Shown here in pieces: positions 8,330 to 16,924 of a DNA stretch of 64,000 nt; the first letter of the stretch is position 1; each line of letters starts with the position of its first letter. The DNA comes from an uncultured Anaerolineae bacterium. GTDB lineage: Bacteria > Chloroflexota > Anaerolineae > J036 > Brachytrichaceae. The notes beneath the pieces are model-generated. The model was not told the DNA's origin. It saw only the letters and a list, made by a program, of their open reading frames with translations, and did no database searches. The DNA lies in NCBI GenBank assembly GCA_938034415.1, contig CALHLE010000036.1, positions 1-64,000 on the forward strand, in the 5' to 3' direction. The position numbers were made by a program, and so were the translations under genes.

Positions 8330-9250
8330 ATGGGGCGTCCTCGTTCGCGCTCACCTATCCTGGCCATCGCGCTTCTGGCGATCAGCGCGGTCTTGCTCCT
8401 GTTGGGCTTTCTCGCTCAGGCGCCAATCGCCCAAGGCCCCCTTTCGGCGGTGATCGGGCCCATCCAGCAGGGAATGAGCAACGCTGGGCGCGTCATCAAC
8501 GACTTCTTCCGCTCGACGGGCGAACTGGTCGCCCTGCGCGCCCGCGCCGAAGCGCTTCAGCGCGAGGTGACCGCGCTGCGAGCGGAGAACGTGCGCCTGC
8601 GCGAATTCCAGGCTGAGGTTAAACAGTACCGTGACCTGCTGAAGTTTGCCAACGACAACCCCGCTTATGAGCTGGTCGGGGCCGATGTGATCGGCTTTGG
8701 CGACGCGATCCGCTGTAAGGACAAGACGCCGACCATGTCGGGCGCGGGCAAGTGCGCCAACGTCATCGCCGGCGATGTCAGCCCGTTTGTGCGCTACATC
8801 ACCATAGACGTGGGCGAGCGCGACGGCATCCAAGTCGGCATGCCGGTCGTCGCCGGCGGGTTGGCCTTGGTCGGGCGGGTGGGCGAAGTGAGCTACGCCA
8901 CGTCGCAGGTGCAACTGCTCACCGACCCGGCGTCGTTCATCAACGTCCGGCTGATCGAGTCGCGCGCCTCGGGCACCGTCGCCGGCACAAGCGAAGGGAT
9001 ACTGCTGTTGCAGAACGTGCCGCAGGGCGAAGCGTTGAAGGCGGGCGACTTGATCGTGACCAGCGGGCTGGGCGGCACTTTGCCCCAAGCGCTGCCGGTG
9101 GGCGTCGTCGAGCGCGTGATCAGCCAGGATGTCGAGACAACGCGCCAAGCCATCGTGCGCCCCGGCGTGGATTTCGACAAACTCGAAGCCGTGCTGGTCA
9201 TCACGCGGCCGCTTGCATCGCAGGCCATCCCGCCGACCCCCACGCCATAG
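8330..9250 (+). CDS. mreC: Rod shape-determining protein MreC
   Basis: A 306-residue membrane-anchored scaffold of the elongation complex. A basic start is followed by one transmembrane helix (about 9-28), a coiled coil (about 60-105, with repeated ALRAE-type heptads) and the beta-barrel domains of MreC (DPASFINVRLIESRASGTV region). The extreme C-terminus is a short Pro/Thr tail (PPTPTP). It follows mreB in the usual order, but no mreD, rodA or PBP2 gene comes next; a convergent trxA does. mreD may be elsewhere. Confidence 0.92.
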   Translation: MGRPRSRSPILAIALLAISAVLLLLGFLAQAPIAQGPLSAVIGPIQQGMSNAGRVINDFFRSTGELVALRARAEALQREVTALRAENVRLREFQAEVKQYRDLLKFANDNPAYELVGADVIGFGDAIRCKDKTPTMSGAGKCANVIAGDVSPFVRYITIDVGERDGIQVGMPVVAGGLALVGRVGEVSYATSQVQLLTDPASFINVRLIESRASGTVAGTSEGILLLQNVPQGEALKAGDLIVTSGLGGTLPQALPVGVVERVISQDVETTRQAIVRPGVDFDKLEAVLVITRPLASQAIPPTPTP

Positions 9251-9274
9251 CCGGGCGCCAAGCGAAAACAAAGA

Positions 9275-9310
9275 ACCGCCCCAGGCGCGGCGCAAATTGC
9301 CTGGAGCGGT
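9275..9310 (-). terminator. Intrinsic terminator of trxA
   Basis: ACCGC-C-CCAGGC and GCCTGG-A-GCGGT pair over 11 bp with one mismatch around a 12-nt loop. On the minus strand the stem is followed by a T-rich tract (TTCTTTGTTTT), so it should end trxA transcription; it may also stop read-through from mreC. Confidence 0.7.
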
Positions 9311-9326
9311 CTCAGCGCAGGCGCGT

Positions 9327-9653
9327 TCAGCTCAAATGCGGGCGGATCTTCGCCATGAGCTGCTCTTTGGGACGATAGCCGACGAGGCGCTCCACCGGCT
9401 CGCCATCCTTGAACAAGATCAACGTCGGAATGCTCATCACGCCGAACTTCATCGCCGTTTCGCCGTTCGCGTCCACGTCGAGCTTGCCAACAGTCAATTT
9501 GTCGGCGTTCTCCTCGGCAATCTGCTCGACGATCGGCGCGATCATCTTGCAAGGGCCGCACCATTCCGCCCAGAAATCCACAAGCATCACGCCTTTGCGC
9601 TTCTCCACCATCTCTTCAAAGGTGGCGTCGGTTAGAACGACTGGTTTTGCCAT
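9327..9653 (-). CDS. trxA: Thioredoxin
   Basis: A 108-residue cytoplasmic disulfide reductase with the canonical WCGPC active site at 31-35 and the cis-proline SIPT motif near 76. Length and all core elements fit classical Trx1. The ATG is preceded by AGGAGAAGAGGG, and a TATATT -10 candidate lies at 9686-9691 on this strand. A possible partner is the thioredoxin-reductase-like flavoprotein at 44454-45476, although that protein belongs to the ferredoxin-NADP reductase type. Confidence 0.96.
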   Translation of the reverse strand: MAKPVVLTDATFEEMVEKRKGVMLVDFWAEWCGPCKMIAPIVEQIAEENADKLTVGKLDVDANGETAMKFGVMSIPTLILFKDGEPVERLVGYRPKEQLMAKIRPHLS

Positions 9654-9811
9654 GATCCCTCTTCTCCTGAGTTCTGTGAACCTGTAATATACAGCGCGGG
9701 ACGCCCCGGGCTGTTGTGTTTATATGCGCGCTATCATACCGCGAGGAGATTACCGGTGGGTGAGAGGCGGCATCCCAGAGCCGCTCGCGCTATAGTTGAT
9801 CGTCGGCGAAC

Positions 9812-10744
9812 ATGAACGCGAACACCATCACGTTGCGATGTGGCCAGGCGCACATCCACCTGCTCAGCGATGGCACCTCCTACTGGGACGGCGGCGGCAC
9901 CTTCGGGCTGGTGCCGCGCGTCCGATGGATGAAACTGTTGCCCCCCGACGAACTCAACCGCATCCCGCAAGAACTGCGCTGCGTGTTGATCGAGGCCGAC
10001 GGCAAGCGCATCCTAGTGGACTGCGGCGTGGGCAACAAGCCGAACGACCTGATCGCGACGCAGTACGACGTGCGGCGGCCGCGCGGCACGCTCCTGGACG
10101 ACCTTGCGCGGCGCGGCCTGCGCCCGGCGGATATTGACATCGTGATCTTCACCCACCTGCACGGCGACCATTCCGGCTGGGCGACGACTCTGGACGCGCA
10201 AACACAGCCTGCCGGCGAAGCAACGGCGCCGGAGCGCGACCCTGCGCCGACGTTCCCCAACGCGCGCTACTACGTGCAGCGCCAGGAATACGAGGACGCG
10301 ACCCATCCGAACGAGCGCACGCGCAACACCTACTTCGCCGAGAACTTCGTGCCGCTCATGCGCTGCGGCGTGCTGACGCTGCTGGACGGCGAGGCGCAGA
10401 TCACCCCCTCGGTGCGCGTGGTGCCCACGCCCGGCCACACCGCCGGCCACCAAAGCGTGATCGTGGAATCCGCCTCCACAGACGGGCTGGCTCCGCCCGT
10501 GTTCCTCATCGGCGACATGGCGCCGTTCATGATCCACTTCGAGCGACTGCCCTGGGTCACGGCCTATGACGTGCTGCCCATGGTGACGATCGAGACCAAA
10601 CGGCGCTGGCAGAACTGGGCATTCGAGCGAGGCGCTGCGCTCGTCTCCTGTCATGACACACGCCAACCCGTGGGCCGATTGGCGCGCAACGACAAGGGAT
10701 TGTTCTCGGTCGTCCCGCTCGAAACGGGAGGCGCGGCCGAATGA
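9812..10744 (+). CDS. Metallo-beta-lactamase-fold hydrolase
   Basis: The 310-residue protein has the metal-binding motif HLHGDH at 115-120, a second-shell GHTAGH near 210, the GDMAP aspartate and a late histidine in SCHD, so a two-metal site looks complete. The layout resembles AHL-lactonase/MBL-fold hydrolases that lack a signal peptide, so it should be cytoplasmic. Substrate unknown. It overlaps the next gene by four bases (ATGA), which implies co-translation with the substrate-binding lipoprotein. A TATAGT hexamer lies 15 nt before the ATG. Confidence 0.85.
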   Translation: MNANTITLRCGQAHIHLLSDGTSYWDGGGTFGLVPRVRWMKLLPPDELNRIPQELRCVLIEADGKRILVDCGVGNKPNDLIATQYDVRRPRGTLLDDLARRGLRPADIDIVIFTHLHGDHSGWATTLDAQTQPAGEATAPERDPAPTFPNARYYVQRQEYEDATHPNERTRNTYFAENFVPLMRCGVLTLLDGEAQITPSVRVVPTPGHTAGHQSVIVESASTDGLAPPVFLIGDMAPFMIHFERLPWVTAYDVLPMVTIETKRRWQNWAFERGAALVSCHDTRQPVGRLARNDKGLFSVVPLETGGAAE

Positions 10745-12039
10745 GGCTGAATGGCAACCGCCGGGCTGCGCATGTGCTGCTGGCGCTCGGCCTGCTCATG
10801 CTCACGGCGTGCGCCAACGCGCAGCCCCGGCGGGTGATCGTGGCCTGGCACGCCCTGAGCGGCGCGCGCGAACGCGCCTTCTTGCGGCTCGTCGATCGGT
10901 GGAACCAGGCCAACGGCGAGGGCGTCTTCATCATGCCCGAACGTCGCGACCCCGGCGCGCAGCATCGCGCGTTGCTAGAGGGCGCAACATCCGGGCTATT
11001 ACCCGACCTCGCGCTCGTCCAGCCGACAGAAGCGGCGATCTATGCACAGCGCGGGCTGCTGGCTCCGCTTGATCGGTTCGTCGAAAGCGATGACCCAACG
11101 ATAAACTGGGATGCCGCCGACCGGGCCGACCTGTTCCCATTTGCGCAACAGGCGGGGCGCGCGCCGCAGGGGCAATTGCTGGGCGCGCCGTTCGGCGGTG
11201 AGATGCAGGTGATGCTGACCAATCGAGACTGGATGAATTCGCTGGGGCAGGCCGAGATACCGGCGGATTGGGAGACGTTCGGCAAAGTCTGCGACGGCGC
11301 AGCCGACCGCATCGCCGGCACGGCATGCTTCGGCTTCGACCCGAACGCCCCTTCGGCGGAGGACTGGCTATATGCGCATGGCGCGCCGATCTACGACCCG
11401 GCGACCCAGCAAGTGCAAATCGCTTCGGCCGGCGCCGTATCAGCCATCGAAGCGCTGCTCAACTATCTGCAGTCCGGACGGGCATACCGCGCGATCGCGC
11501 TGGAGCGAAGCCGTGACGAATTTGCCGCGGCGCGCGTGCTGCTCGCGTTCACTTCGACCGATCATCTGCGCGACTTTGCGCAGACGGTGCGCGAACGCGG
11601 CAACTTCGGCCTGGACATCGGAACATTGCCTTCGGCAACGAATTCACCCAGCGCTTCGATCCGCGCGCCGTTGTGGGTGGTCCTGAGGAAGACCGATGAC
11701 CGCCAGCGCGCCGCTTGGAAGTTCATCCGCTGGCTATTGGAGACGGAACAGACTGCGCAGTGGGCAACGGAAGCCGAAGAGATTCCGGCGCGCATCTCCG
11801 CGCTCGCCGCGATGGATCTGAACCCCGAAAAGCCGCTCGACGCGCTGCGCATCCACGCGCTGCGGCAGATCGCGCCGGTCGCCCGGCCGGCGCCGTTGCT
11901 GAGCGGCTGGCCATGCGTGCAGGCGGAGCTGTCGAGCGCGCTGCGGCAGATCATCGAGGGTCAGCCGCTGGAAGACGTGCTCCTGCTGGCGCAGACGCGC
12001 GCCCAGAACCTGCTCAACGCCGATTGCACGCGGCAATGA
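10741..12039 (+). CDS. Extracellular solute-binding lipoprotein, sugar ABC type
   Basis: This 432-residue protein begins with a signal peptide ending in the lipobox LTAC (Cys at about 24), so it should be lipid-anchored outside the membrane. The rest resembles family 1 solute-binding proteins of carbohydrate ABC importers (an early AWHALSG region, a mid LLAFTSTDHLRDF region and a late WKFIRWL helix). No permease or ATPase gene for import is adjacent, which is unusual. It overlaps the upstream metallo-hydrolase by 4 nt, and cofD follows after 52 nt. Ligand unknown. Confidence 0.82.
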   Translation: MRLNGNRRAAHVLLALGLLMLTACANAQPRRVIVAWHALSGARERAFLRLVDRWNQANGEGVFIMPERRDPGAQHRALLEGATSGLLPDLALVQPTEAAIYAQRGLLAPLDRFVESDDPTINWDAADRADLFPFAQQAGRAPQGQLLGAPFGGEMQVMLTNRDWMNSLGQAEIPADWETFGKVCDGAADRIAGTACFGFDPNAPSAEDWLYAHGAPIYDPATQQVQIASAGAVSAIEALLNYLQSGRAYRAIALERSRDEFAAARVLLAFTSTDHLRDFAQTVRERGNFGLDIGTLPSATNSPSASIRAPLWVVLRKTDDRQRAAWKFIRWLLETEQTAQWATEAEEIPARISALAAMDLNPEKPLDALRIHALRQIAPVARPAPLLSGWPCVQAELSSALRQIIEGQPLEDVLLLAQTRAQNLLNADCTRQ

Positions 12040-12091
12040 TGCGCTGCCCGTTTACTTGCGCGATCAGAGGGTCTGGCGCACAATCGAGCGC

Positions 12092-13108
12092 ATGAATTTC
12101 GTGGTTTTTGCCGGCGGTGTGGGCGGCGCGAAGCTCGCCGATGGCATAGCGCGCAGCACGGATGGCGCGTCGCTCACAATCGTCGTCAACACCGCCGATG
12201 ACTTCGAACTCTACGGTTTGCACATCTCGCCGGATCTCGACACGGTGATGTACACGCTGGCCGGCATCGCCAATCCTGAGACCGGCTGGGGGATCGAGGG
12301 CGATACCTTCCACAACTTCGACATGCTCGCGCGATACGGCGCGTCGCCCTGGTTTCACATCGGCGATCGCGACATGGCCACGCATCTGCTGCGCACGCAG
12401 ATGCTGCGCGACGGCGCATCGCTGGCCGAAGTGACGCAAACGCTGGCCGAACGCCTGGGCGTGACAGCGCACATCCTGCCCATGACCAATGATCGCGTGC
12501 GCACGGTCGTGGACACCGACGAGGGCCTGTATGCCTTCCAGGAGTACTTCGTCAAGCTGCATTGGCAACCCGAAGTGCGCAGCTTGATCTATGAAGGGGC
12601 AGAGGAAGCGGAGCCGTTGCCCGACGCGCTGCGCGCCATCGAGACGGCCGATACGATCATCATCGCGCCATCCAACCTATATCTCAGCATAGACCCGATC
12701 CTGGCGGTTCCGGGCATGCGCGATGCGCTGCTGAACGCCAGCGCGCCGATCATCGCCGTCACGCCGATCATCGGCGGCGAGGCGGTGAAAGGGCCGGCGG
12801 CCAAACTGATGCGCGAGCTGGGCGACGAACCCTCGGCTGCCGCAGTCGCCAAGCACTACGCCGAGTTCCTCAACGGGTTCGTGCTCGACGAGCGCGACGC
12901 CGAGCTTCAACCGCGCATCGAGGCGATGGGGATGGGCGTGCTGCTGGCCGACACGCTCATGCGCGATGCCGACGACCGCGCGCGGCTAGCGTGCGAAGTC
13001 ATCACTTTCGCCGACCAACTGCGCCCGGAGAAGATGGGCGGCTGCAAACTCAACTCCCCTTCGCTGCCGCGAGGGCAACCCGTCCGACCCACGGATGCCA
13101 ATCGGTGA
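12092..13108 (+). CDS. cofD: 2-phospho-L-lactate (or PEP) transferase of F420 synthesis
   Basis: A 338-residue cytoplasmic enzyme that joins the activated lactyl or enolpyruvyl unit to Fo to form F420-0 or its dehydro form. The N-terminal GGVGGAK motif (about 7-13) and NTADDFELYGLHISPDLD (about 31-48) are hallmarks of CofD. The ATG at 12092 gives the standard N-terminus; an upstream in-frame ATG 36 nt earlier was rejected. A CACAAT hexamer ends 7 nt before the ATG. The gene overlaps cofC by 14 nt, so the two activities are coupled. No Fo synthase or F420 ligase gene is in the window. Confidence 0.93.
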   Translation: MNFVVFAGGVGGAKLADGIARSTDGASLTIVVNTADDFELYGLHISPDLDTVMYTLAGIANPETGWGIEGDTFHNFDMLARYGASPWFHIGDRDMATHLLRTQMLRDGASLAEVTQTLAERLGVTAHILPMTNDRVRTVVDTDEGLYAFQEYFVKLHWQPEVRSLIYEGAEEAEPLPDALRAIETADTIIIAPSNLYLSIDPILAVPGMRDALLNASAPIIAVTPIIGGEAVKGPAAKLMRELGDEPSAAAVAKHYAEFLNGFVLDERDAELQPRIEAMGMGVLLADTLMRDADDRARLACEVITFADQLRPEKMGGCKLNSPSLPRGQPVRPTDANR

Positions 13109-13724
13109 CGCCAACCACCGTCCAACCGGCCTCCTCGTCACTGCCTTTATCCCGGTCAAGCCGCTCAACTATGGCAAGTCGCGCCTGAGCGGACAACTCG
13201 ACTTGGCGCACCGGATCGAGCTGACGCGCGGCTCGCTGCGACGCATCGTGCACACGCTGAAGTCCACGCCGGGCATTGGCGACATCGTCATCATCAGCCG
13301 CGACGCGCAGGTGGCGACATGGGCCGAACACTGGCGCGTCGAGCACATGCGCGAGCACCGGCGCGGGCTGAACGCGGCGCTGCGCGAAGCGCGCGCGCGC
13401 TACGCGCGCGCCTCGGCCGTGCTGGTGCTGCCTTCCGACCTGGCCGCATTGAGCGTCACGGACGTGCAGGGCATGCTCGCGGCCGCACAGCAAGCCGGCG
13501 AGCGCTGCGTCGTCATCGCGCCCGACCGTCACGGTCGCGGCACAAATGCGCTGCTGCTCAAGCCGCCCGACGTCATTGACTTCGACTTTGGAGCGAACAG
13601 CGCGCTGCGCCACGCCCGGCGCGCCCGCGCGCGTGGGATACAACCAACGTGGTTTCGCTCGGATTCGATTTGCCTCGACCTTGATTCGCCGGAGGACCTG
13701 GACTTGTATCTGGACCAGTGGTGA
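13095..13724 (+). CDS. cofC: 2-phospho-L-lactate guanylyltransferase
   Basis: This 209-residue nucleotidyltransferase should make the GDP-activated C3 donor used by CofD. The motifs PVKPLNYGKSRLS (about 21-33), VLVLPSDLAAL (about 111-121) and DRHGRGTNAL (about 142-151) match CofC/FbiD. It starts inside the end of cofD (14-nt overlap). The first 12 residues, MPIGDANHRPTG, are weakly conserved, so the true start could lie slightly downstream. Convergent with the MobA-like gene 3 nt away. Confidence 0.9.
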   Translation: MPIGDANHRPTGLLVTAFIPVKPLNYGKSRLSGQLDLAHRIELTRGSLRRIVHTLKSTPGIGDIVIISRDAQVATWAEHWRVEHMREHRRGLNAALREARARYARASAVLVLPSDLAALSVTDVQGMLAAAQQAGERCVVIAPDRHGRGTNALLLKPPDVIDFDFGANSALRHARRARARGIQPTWFRSDSICLDLDSPEDLDLYLDQW

Positions 13725-13727
13725 CCA

Positions 13728-14360
13728 TCACAGGCGTCCTAACGCCTGCTGATAGGCTTCGGGTGTGTCCACATCGAGCAGCACCACGTCGGTATTGACC
13801 AGGATGTGAGCGACGGCCTGGGGGTTGGCCTGCAACATCGTGCGCATCTGTGCGCCATCCGGCAGCGCCAGGGCCATCGGCCACCATCGCCGCGCGATGA
13901 GCACGGGATGGCCGCGCGCGGCGCCGAACTTGGGAGCGATGATTTCGCCGCAGCCCTGAATAAATGCTTGGTGCATGCGCCGGAAGAGCCACGCCGGCAG
14001 CAGAGGCTGGTCGCCGGGCACAATGAACGCTGCCGCGACATCGGTGTCCTCCAAGTGAGCCAGGCCGATTTTGATCGAGGAGAGCATTTCGCCTTCGCGG
14101 TAGCGCGGGTTGTGCGCGAACGTCACGGGCAGCGCCGCGAGCGCCGCTTCGATGCGCTCGCGCTCGTGACCGGTCACGACGACGAGAGGCGCGATGCCAG
14201 CGTCGCGCGCGGCCCGCACCGCGCTGTGAATCACCACGCCATCTCCAAACGGCAGTAGCAGCTTGTTGGCGCCGCGATGGCGCGACGAGGTTCCGGCGGC
14301 TAGGACGATGGCCGCAACCGGCCCGGCCCGCGCCGCCTTGCGAGGCAAGTTTTCAGACAT
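13728..14360 (-). CDS. MobA/MocA-like nucleotidyltransferase
   Basis: A 210-residue NTP_transf_3 protein with the nucleotide-binding loop LAAGTSSR near 21, followed by KLLLPF and the metal-binding aspartate in VPGDQPLL. Its pattern is closer to MocA (molybdopterin cytidylyltransferase) than to MobA, but no molybdoenzyme gene is nearby, so the substrate is not settled. ATG 14360 (MSENLPRK) was chosen because it starts 4 nt after the upstream glycosyltransferase stop; a longer in-frame start would overlap that gene by 56 nt. Confidence 0.78.
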   Translation of the reverse strand: MSENLPRKAARAGPVAAIVLAAGTSSRHRGANKLLLPFGDGVVIHSAVRAARDAGIAPLVVVTGHERERIEAALAALPVTFAHNPRYREGEMLSSIKIGLAHLEDTDVAAAFIVPGDQPLLPAWLFRRMHQAFIQGCGEIIAPKFGAARGHPVLIARRWWPMALALPDGAQMRTMLQANPQAVAHILVNTDVVLLDVDTPEAYQQALGRL

Positions 14361-14364
14361 ACGC

Positions 14365-15519
14365 TTACGCTTTGCGTTTTGACCCTTCGAGGCTTTCCAG
14401 CACGACGCGCGCGCAGGCATCCCAGGAGAAGCGCACGAGGTTGCGGCGCCCGGCTTCGATCAGCCGCGCGCGCATCGCCTCATCGCCGACGAGCGTCTCC
14501 AGCGCGCGCGCAATCGCCTCGACGTCGAACGGGTCGAACAACAGCGCCGCTTCGCCGGCAACTTCCGGCAGCGACGAAGTGTTGCTGCACGCGACCGGCA
14601 CGCCGACCGCTTGCGCCTCCAGCACCGGGAAGCCAAAGCCTTCGTGCAGTGAGGGGAAGACATACGCCCGCGCATGGCGCAGCAGCGCTGCTTTCTCAAC
14701 CTCACTCACGTAGCCCGCGAAGACGACCGAGGCCCGCAAACCGGCCGCTTCAACCTCGGCGCGCAGGTCTTCGCCGCCCCACCCGCGTCCCCCGGCCAGC
14801 ACCAGGCGCATCTCAGGCGAGCCTGATCGGGTGACGAAGCGCGCCCAGGCTTGGATCAGGCGGCGCAGGTTCTTGCGGGGCTGAAGCGTGCCGACGTGCA
14901 GCACATACGGCTGCCCGCCATCCAAGCCGAACTTGGCCAGCGCGCGGCGCGCCTGATCCTCGCGCACCGTCGCCGGCAGCAGCGGGCCGGGATGGGCCAC
15001 GACGACGCGATCATCGGCGAGGCCCCCTCCGTAGAAGTGAATCACGTCGCGCCGCGTGGCTTCAGAGTCGGCGATCACGATGTCGGCGCAGCGCACCGAA
15101 AGCCGCGTGCCGAGGTCGAGATACCAGCGCTGGGCCGGCGGATGCGCATCCGGGAAGCGCCGATAGCCCACGTCGTGCACGGTGACCACGGTGCGGATGC
15201 GCCGTCGCGCCGCCGGGAGAATGAAAGATAGCGGCAACACGTGCGCCGGCACGAACAGCGCATCCGGCGGTCGCGCGGCCAGCTCGCGCGCCAGCCCCAG
15301 GTGCGTCCACAGCCGGCGGCGAGAGATGATGACCGGCTGAATGCCGTCCGACCGGCGATGTGGAAGCGGGAAATCGCGGTCAAGCGCTTCGCGCAGATAA
15401 AGGCGAAAGCGATGCTGCGGCGCGATGCTTAGAAGCGCGGCGATGATTTCGCGCGAGTACCGCTCGGTGCCGGTCAGGCGCGCGCCGGTCGCGCGGCTGG
15501 CGTCAATGCCGATCCACAC
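14365..15519 (-). CDS. GT4-family glycosyltransferase
   Basis: The 384-residue retaining GT-B enzyme probably builds a surface glycan or glycolipid. It begins WIGIDAS...GTERYSREI, the usual N-terminus of this group, and has the donor-binding region HVGTLQPRKNL and the EGFGFPVLEAQA motif with the catalytic-site glutamates. The start is uncertain. A GTG at 15519 gives the family-like N-terminus; an ATG at 15618 or one at 15780 would add 33 or 87 residues that look non-conserved. It is followed within 5 nt by the MobA-like gene. Cytoplasmic, probably membrane-associated. Confidence 0.85.
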   Translation of the reverse strand: MWIGIDASRATGARLTGTERYSREIIAALLSIAPQHRFRLYLREALDRDFPLPHRRSDGIQPVIISRRRLWTHLGLARELAARPPDALFVPAHVLPLSFILPAARRRIRTVVTVHDVGYRRFPDAHPPAQRWYLDLGTRLSVRCADIVIADSEATRRDVIHFYGGGLADDRVVVAHPGPLLPATVREDQARRALAKFGLDGGQPYVLHVGTLQPRKNLRRLIQAWARFVTRSGSPEMRLVLAGGRGWGGEDLRAEVEAAGLRASVVFAGYVSEVEKAALLRHARAYVFPSLHEGFGFPVLEAQAVGVPVACSNTSSLPEVAGEAALLFDPFDVEAIARALETLVGDEAMRARLIEAGRRNLVRFSWDACARVVLESLEGSKRKA

Positions 15520-15898
15520 CCCACGATTATCGCGGAATCGCGCCCGGCCCAGGCGACCGGCGGCACACCGGCGCGGGGAGATCGTCGCAGAATTGCGCAG
15601 CGGCGGCAGATAGACCATGCCTCTCAGCAGCCCGGCGATATGTTGGTGGAAGCACCCCAGGGCGCGCTCCACTGCTTCCCGGTCAGGCCGGCGATCGCTG
15701 CGCCCCACATCGGCTGCGTCGGGCGCCCCAGCCGGCTCGGAATCGGCCCGTTGCGCATGTCCAAGTCTTATCCGTCCCATCCTCGCGGACCTTGCCGCGA
15801 CGCAGATCAGGGCAGATTTCGATCACCGTGACGACACGCCACTCTGCTGCCTGGTCGGTCCATCAGCTAACCGCAGCAAGCGAGCAAGCGCACGAACG
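15520..15898. other. Stretch without a recognised gene
   Basis: Between the likely start of the glycosyltransferase and the rpsU promoter no convincing gene is seen. Frames of about 100 codons cross it on the plus strand and an in-frame extension of the glycosyltransferase on the minus strand, but neither shows a recognisable domain. It should hold the glycosyltransferase promoter. Confidence 0.4.
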
Positions 15899-15926
15899 TT
15901 GACAGACCACTTCAAACCCGTATAAT
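15899..15926 (+). promoter_or_regulatory. Consensus sigma-A promoter of rpsU
   Basis: TTGACA (15899-15904) and TATAAT (15921-15926) are both perfect consensus hexamers separated by 16 nt. The predicted transcription start is near 15933, giving a leader of about 55 nt that is AT-rich and ends in AAGGTG before the GTG start of rpsU. It is the strongest promoter seen in the window. Confidence 0.85.
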
Positions 15927-15986
15927 TCCGCGCGGATTTACGAATTGATAAGTAAACGAATTCAAGCGATAAAAGAAGGTGATTGA

Positions 15987-16190
15987 GTGGCTCGCGTAGT
16001 GGTCGAAGACGATGAAACGTTCGAGTCGGCGCTCCGGCGCTTCAACAAGCTTGTGCAAGGCAACCGCATCCTCGTCGAGGCGCGCAACCGCCGCTATTTC
16101 GAGAAGCCCAGCGTGATCAACAAGCGCAAGCGCGCAGCGAAGTTGCGCAAGAGCCGACGGCAGAGCATGAAGTTTGCGCAACCAGAATAA
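15987..16190 (+). CDS. rpsU: 30S ribosomal protein S21
   Basis: The 67-residue basic protein joins the 30S subunit late and helps initiation on mRNAs with Shine-Dalgarno sites. Family features are the start ARVVVEDDETFESALRRF, the central FEKPS turn and the arginine/lysine-rich tail. It starts with GTG, eight bases after AAGG. A perfect promoter lies upstream and a terminator downstream, so it is a single-gene unit. Confidence 0.95.
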   Translation: MARVVVEDDETFESALRRFNKLVQGNRILVEARNRRYFEKPSVINKRKRAAKLRKSRRQSMKFAQPE

Positions 16191-16217
16191 AGCCATTTCG
16201 GGCTTACCAGGCGATGA

Positions 16218-16250
16218 CACGGGCGGGCGCGATGCTCGCCCGTGCTGTTT
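16218..16250 (+). terminator. Intrinsic terminator of rpsU
   Basis: CACGGGCG (16218-16225) and CGCCCGTG (16237-16244) form an 8-bp perfect stem, with further G-C pairs possible inside the loop, followed by CTGTTTAT. It lies 28 nt after the rpsU stop. Confidence 0.65.
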
Positions 16251-16354
16251 ATATCGAGGACTAGCAGGCTCCATAGCCTGTACAATCGAGGAGCCGGTTG
16301 AGAGATCAGGGCAAAATCGAACCTCAACCACACGATTTGAGCAACAGACAACAA

Positions 16355-16819
16355 ATGGAATCGGCACTCAAACAGCGCATCCAGGATGAGCTGAAAACAG
16401 CGCTGCGCGGCGGCGATGAAGCGCGCAAGACCGTGCTGCGCCTGCTCGTCGCGCAAATTAAAAACGCCGAGGTCGAAGCGCGCACCGACGGCCGCGGCGG
16501 CGTGCTGAGCGATAGCGACGTGCTGGCGCTCGTGCGGCGCGAGATCAAGCAGCACGAAGAATCGCTGCTGGAGGCGCAGAACGCCGGCCGCGAGGACCTG
16601 GTCGCTCAACAACAGGCCGAACTGGACGTGCTCAAAGAATTCCTCCCCAAACAACTGTCCCGGGAGGAAATCGTTGCGCTGGCCAAACAGGTTATCCAAG
16701 AACTGAACGCCACTTCGCCCAAGCAGCATGGCCAGGTCATGAAAGCGCTGCAGCCCAAGGTCAAAGACATCGCCGACGGCAAACTGGTGAACGAAGTCGT
16801 GCGTGAACTGTTGGGGTAA
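16355..16819 (+). CDS. GatB/YqeY domain protein
   Basis: A 154-residue helical protein of the YqeY family, whose domain resembles the tRNA-binding tail of GatB. The family start (ALKQRIQDELKTALRGGDEARKTVLR) and the end (KLVNEVVRELL) are both present, and the length is typical. YqeY often neighbours rpsU, as here. Its role is not well defined, though a link with transamidation-dependent aminoacylation has been suggested from the domain. ATG 16355 gives the standard N-terminus; an upstream ATG at 16298 is in frame but adds unconserved residues. A TACAAT -10 candidate lies at 16281-16286. Confidence 0.88.
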   Translation: MESALKQRIQDELKTALRGGDEARKTVLRLLVAQIKNAEVEARTDGRGGVLSDSDVLALVRREIKQHEESLLEAQNAGREDLVAQQQAELDVLKEFLPKQLSREEIVALAKQVIQELNATSPKQHGQVMKALQPKVKDIADGKLVNEVVRELLG

Positions 16820-16924
16820 ACTGCCGACGCACGACGACGATCGCGCTGCGCTCCGCTTTGGGAGCGCGTCGCGCACCGTTCGGACGCGACCGAGACACGC
16901 TATCGGTCAGGTCGTGGCCGCGAG

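Noticed and set aside
13591-13724. cofC and the MobA-like gene as a bidirectional F420/molybdenum unit
   Set aside because: They are only convergent neighbours; no shared regulation or molybdoenzyme gene is visible.
16848-16867. Hairpin GCGCTCC/GGAGCGC after yqeY as a terminator
   Set aside because: A 7-bp stem without a T-run in a GC-rich stretch is close to what chance would give.
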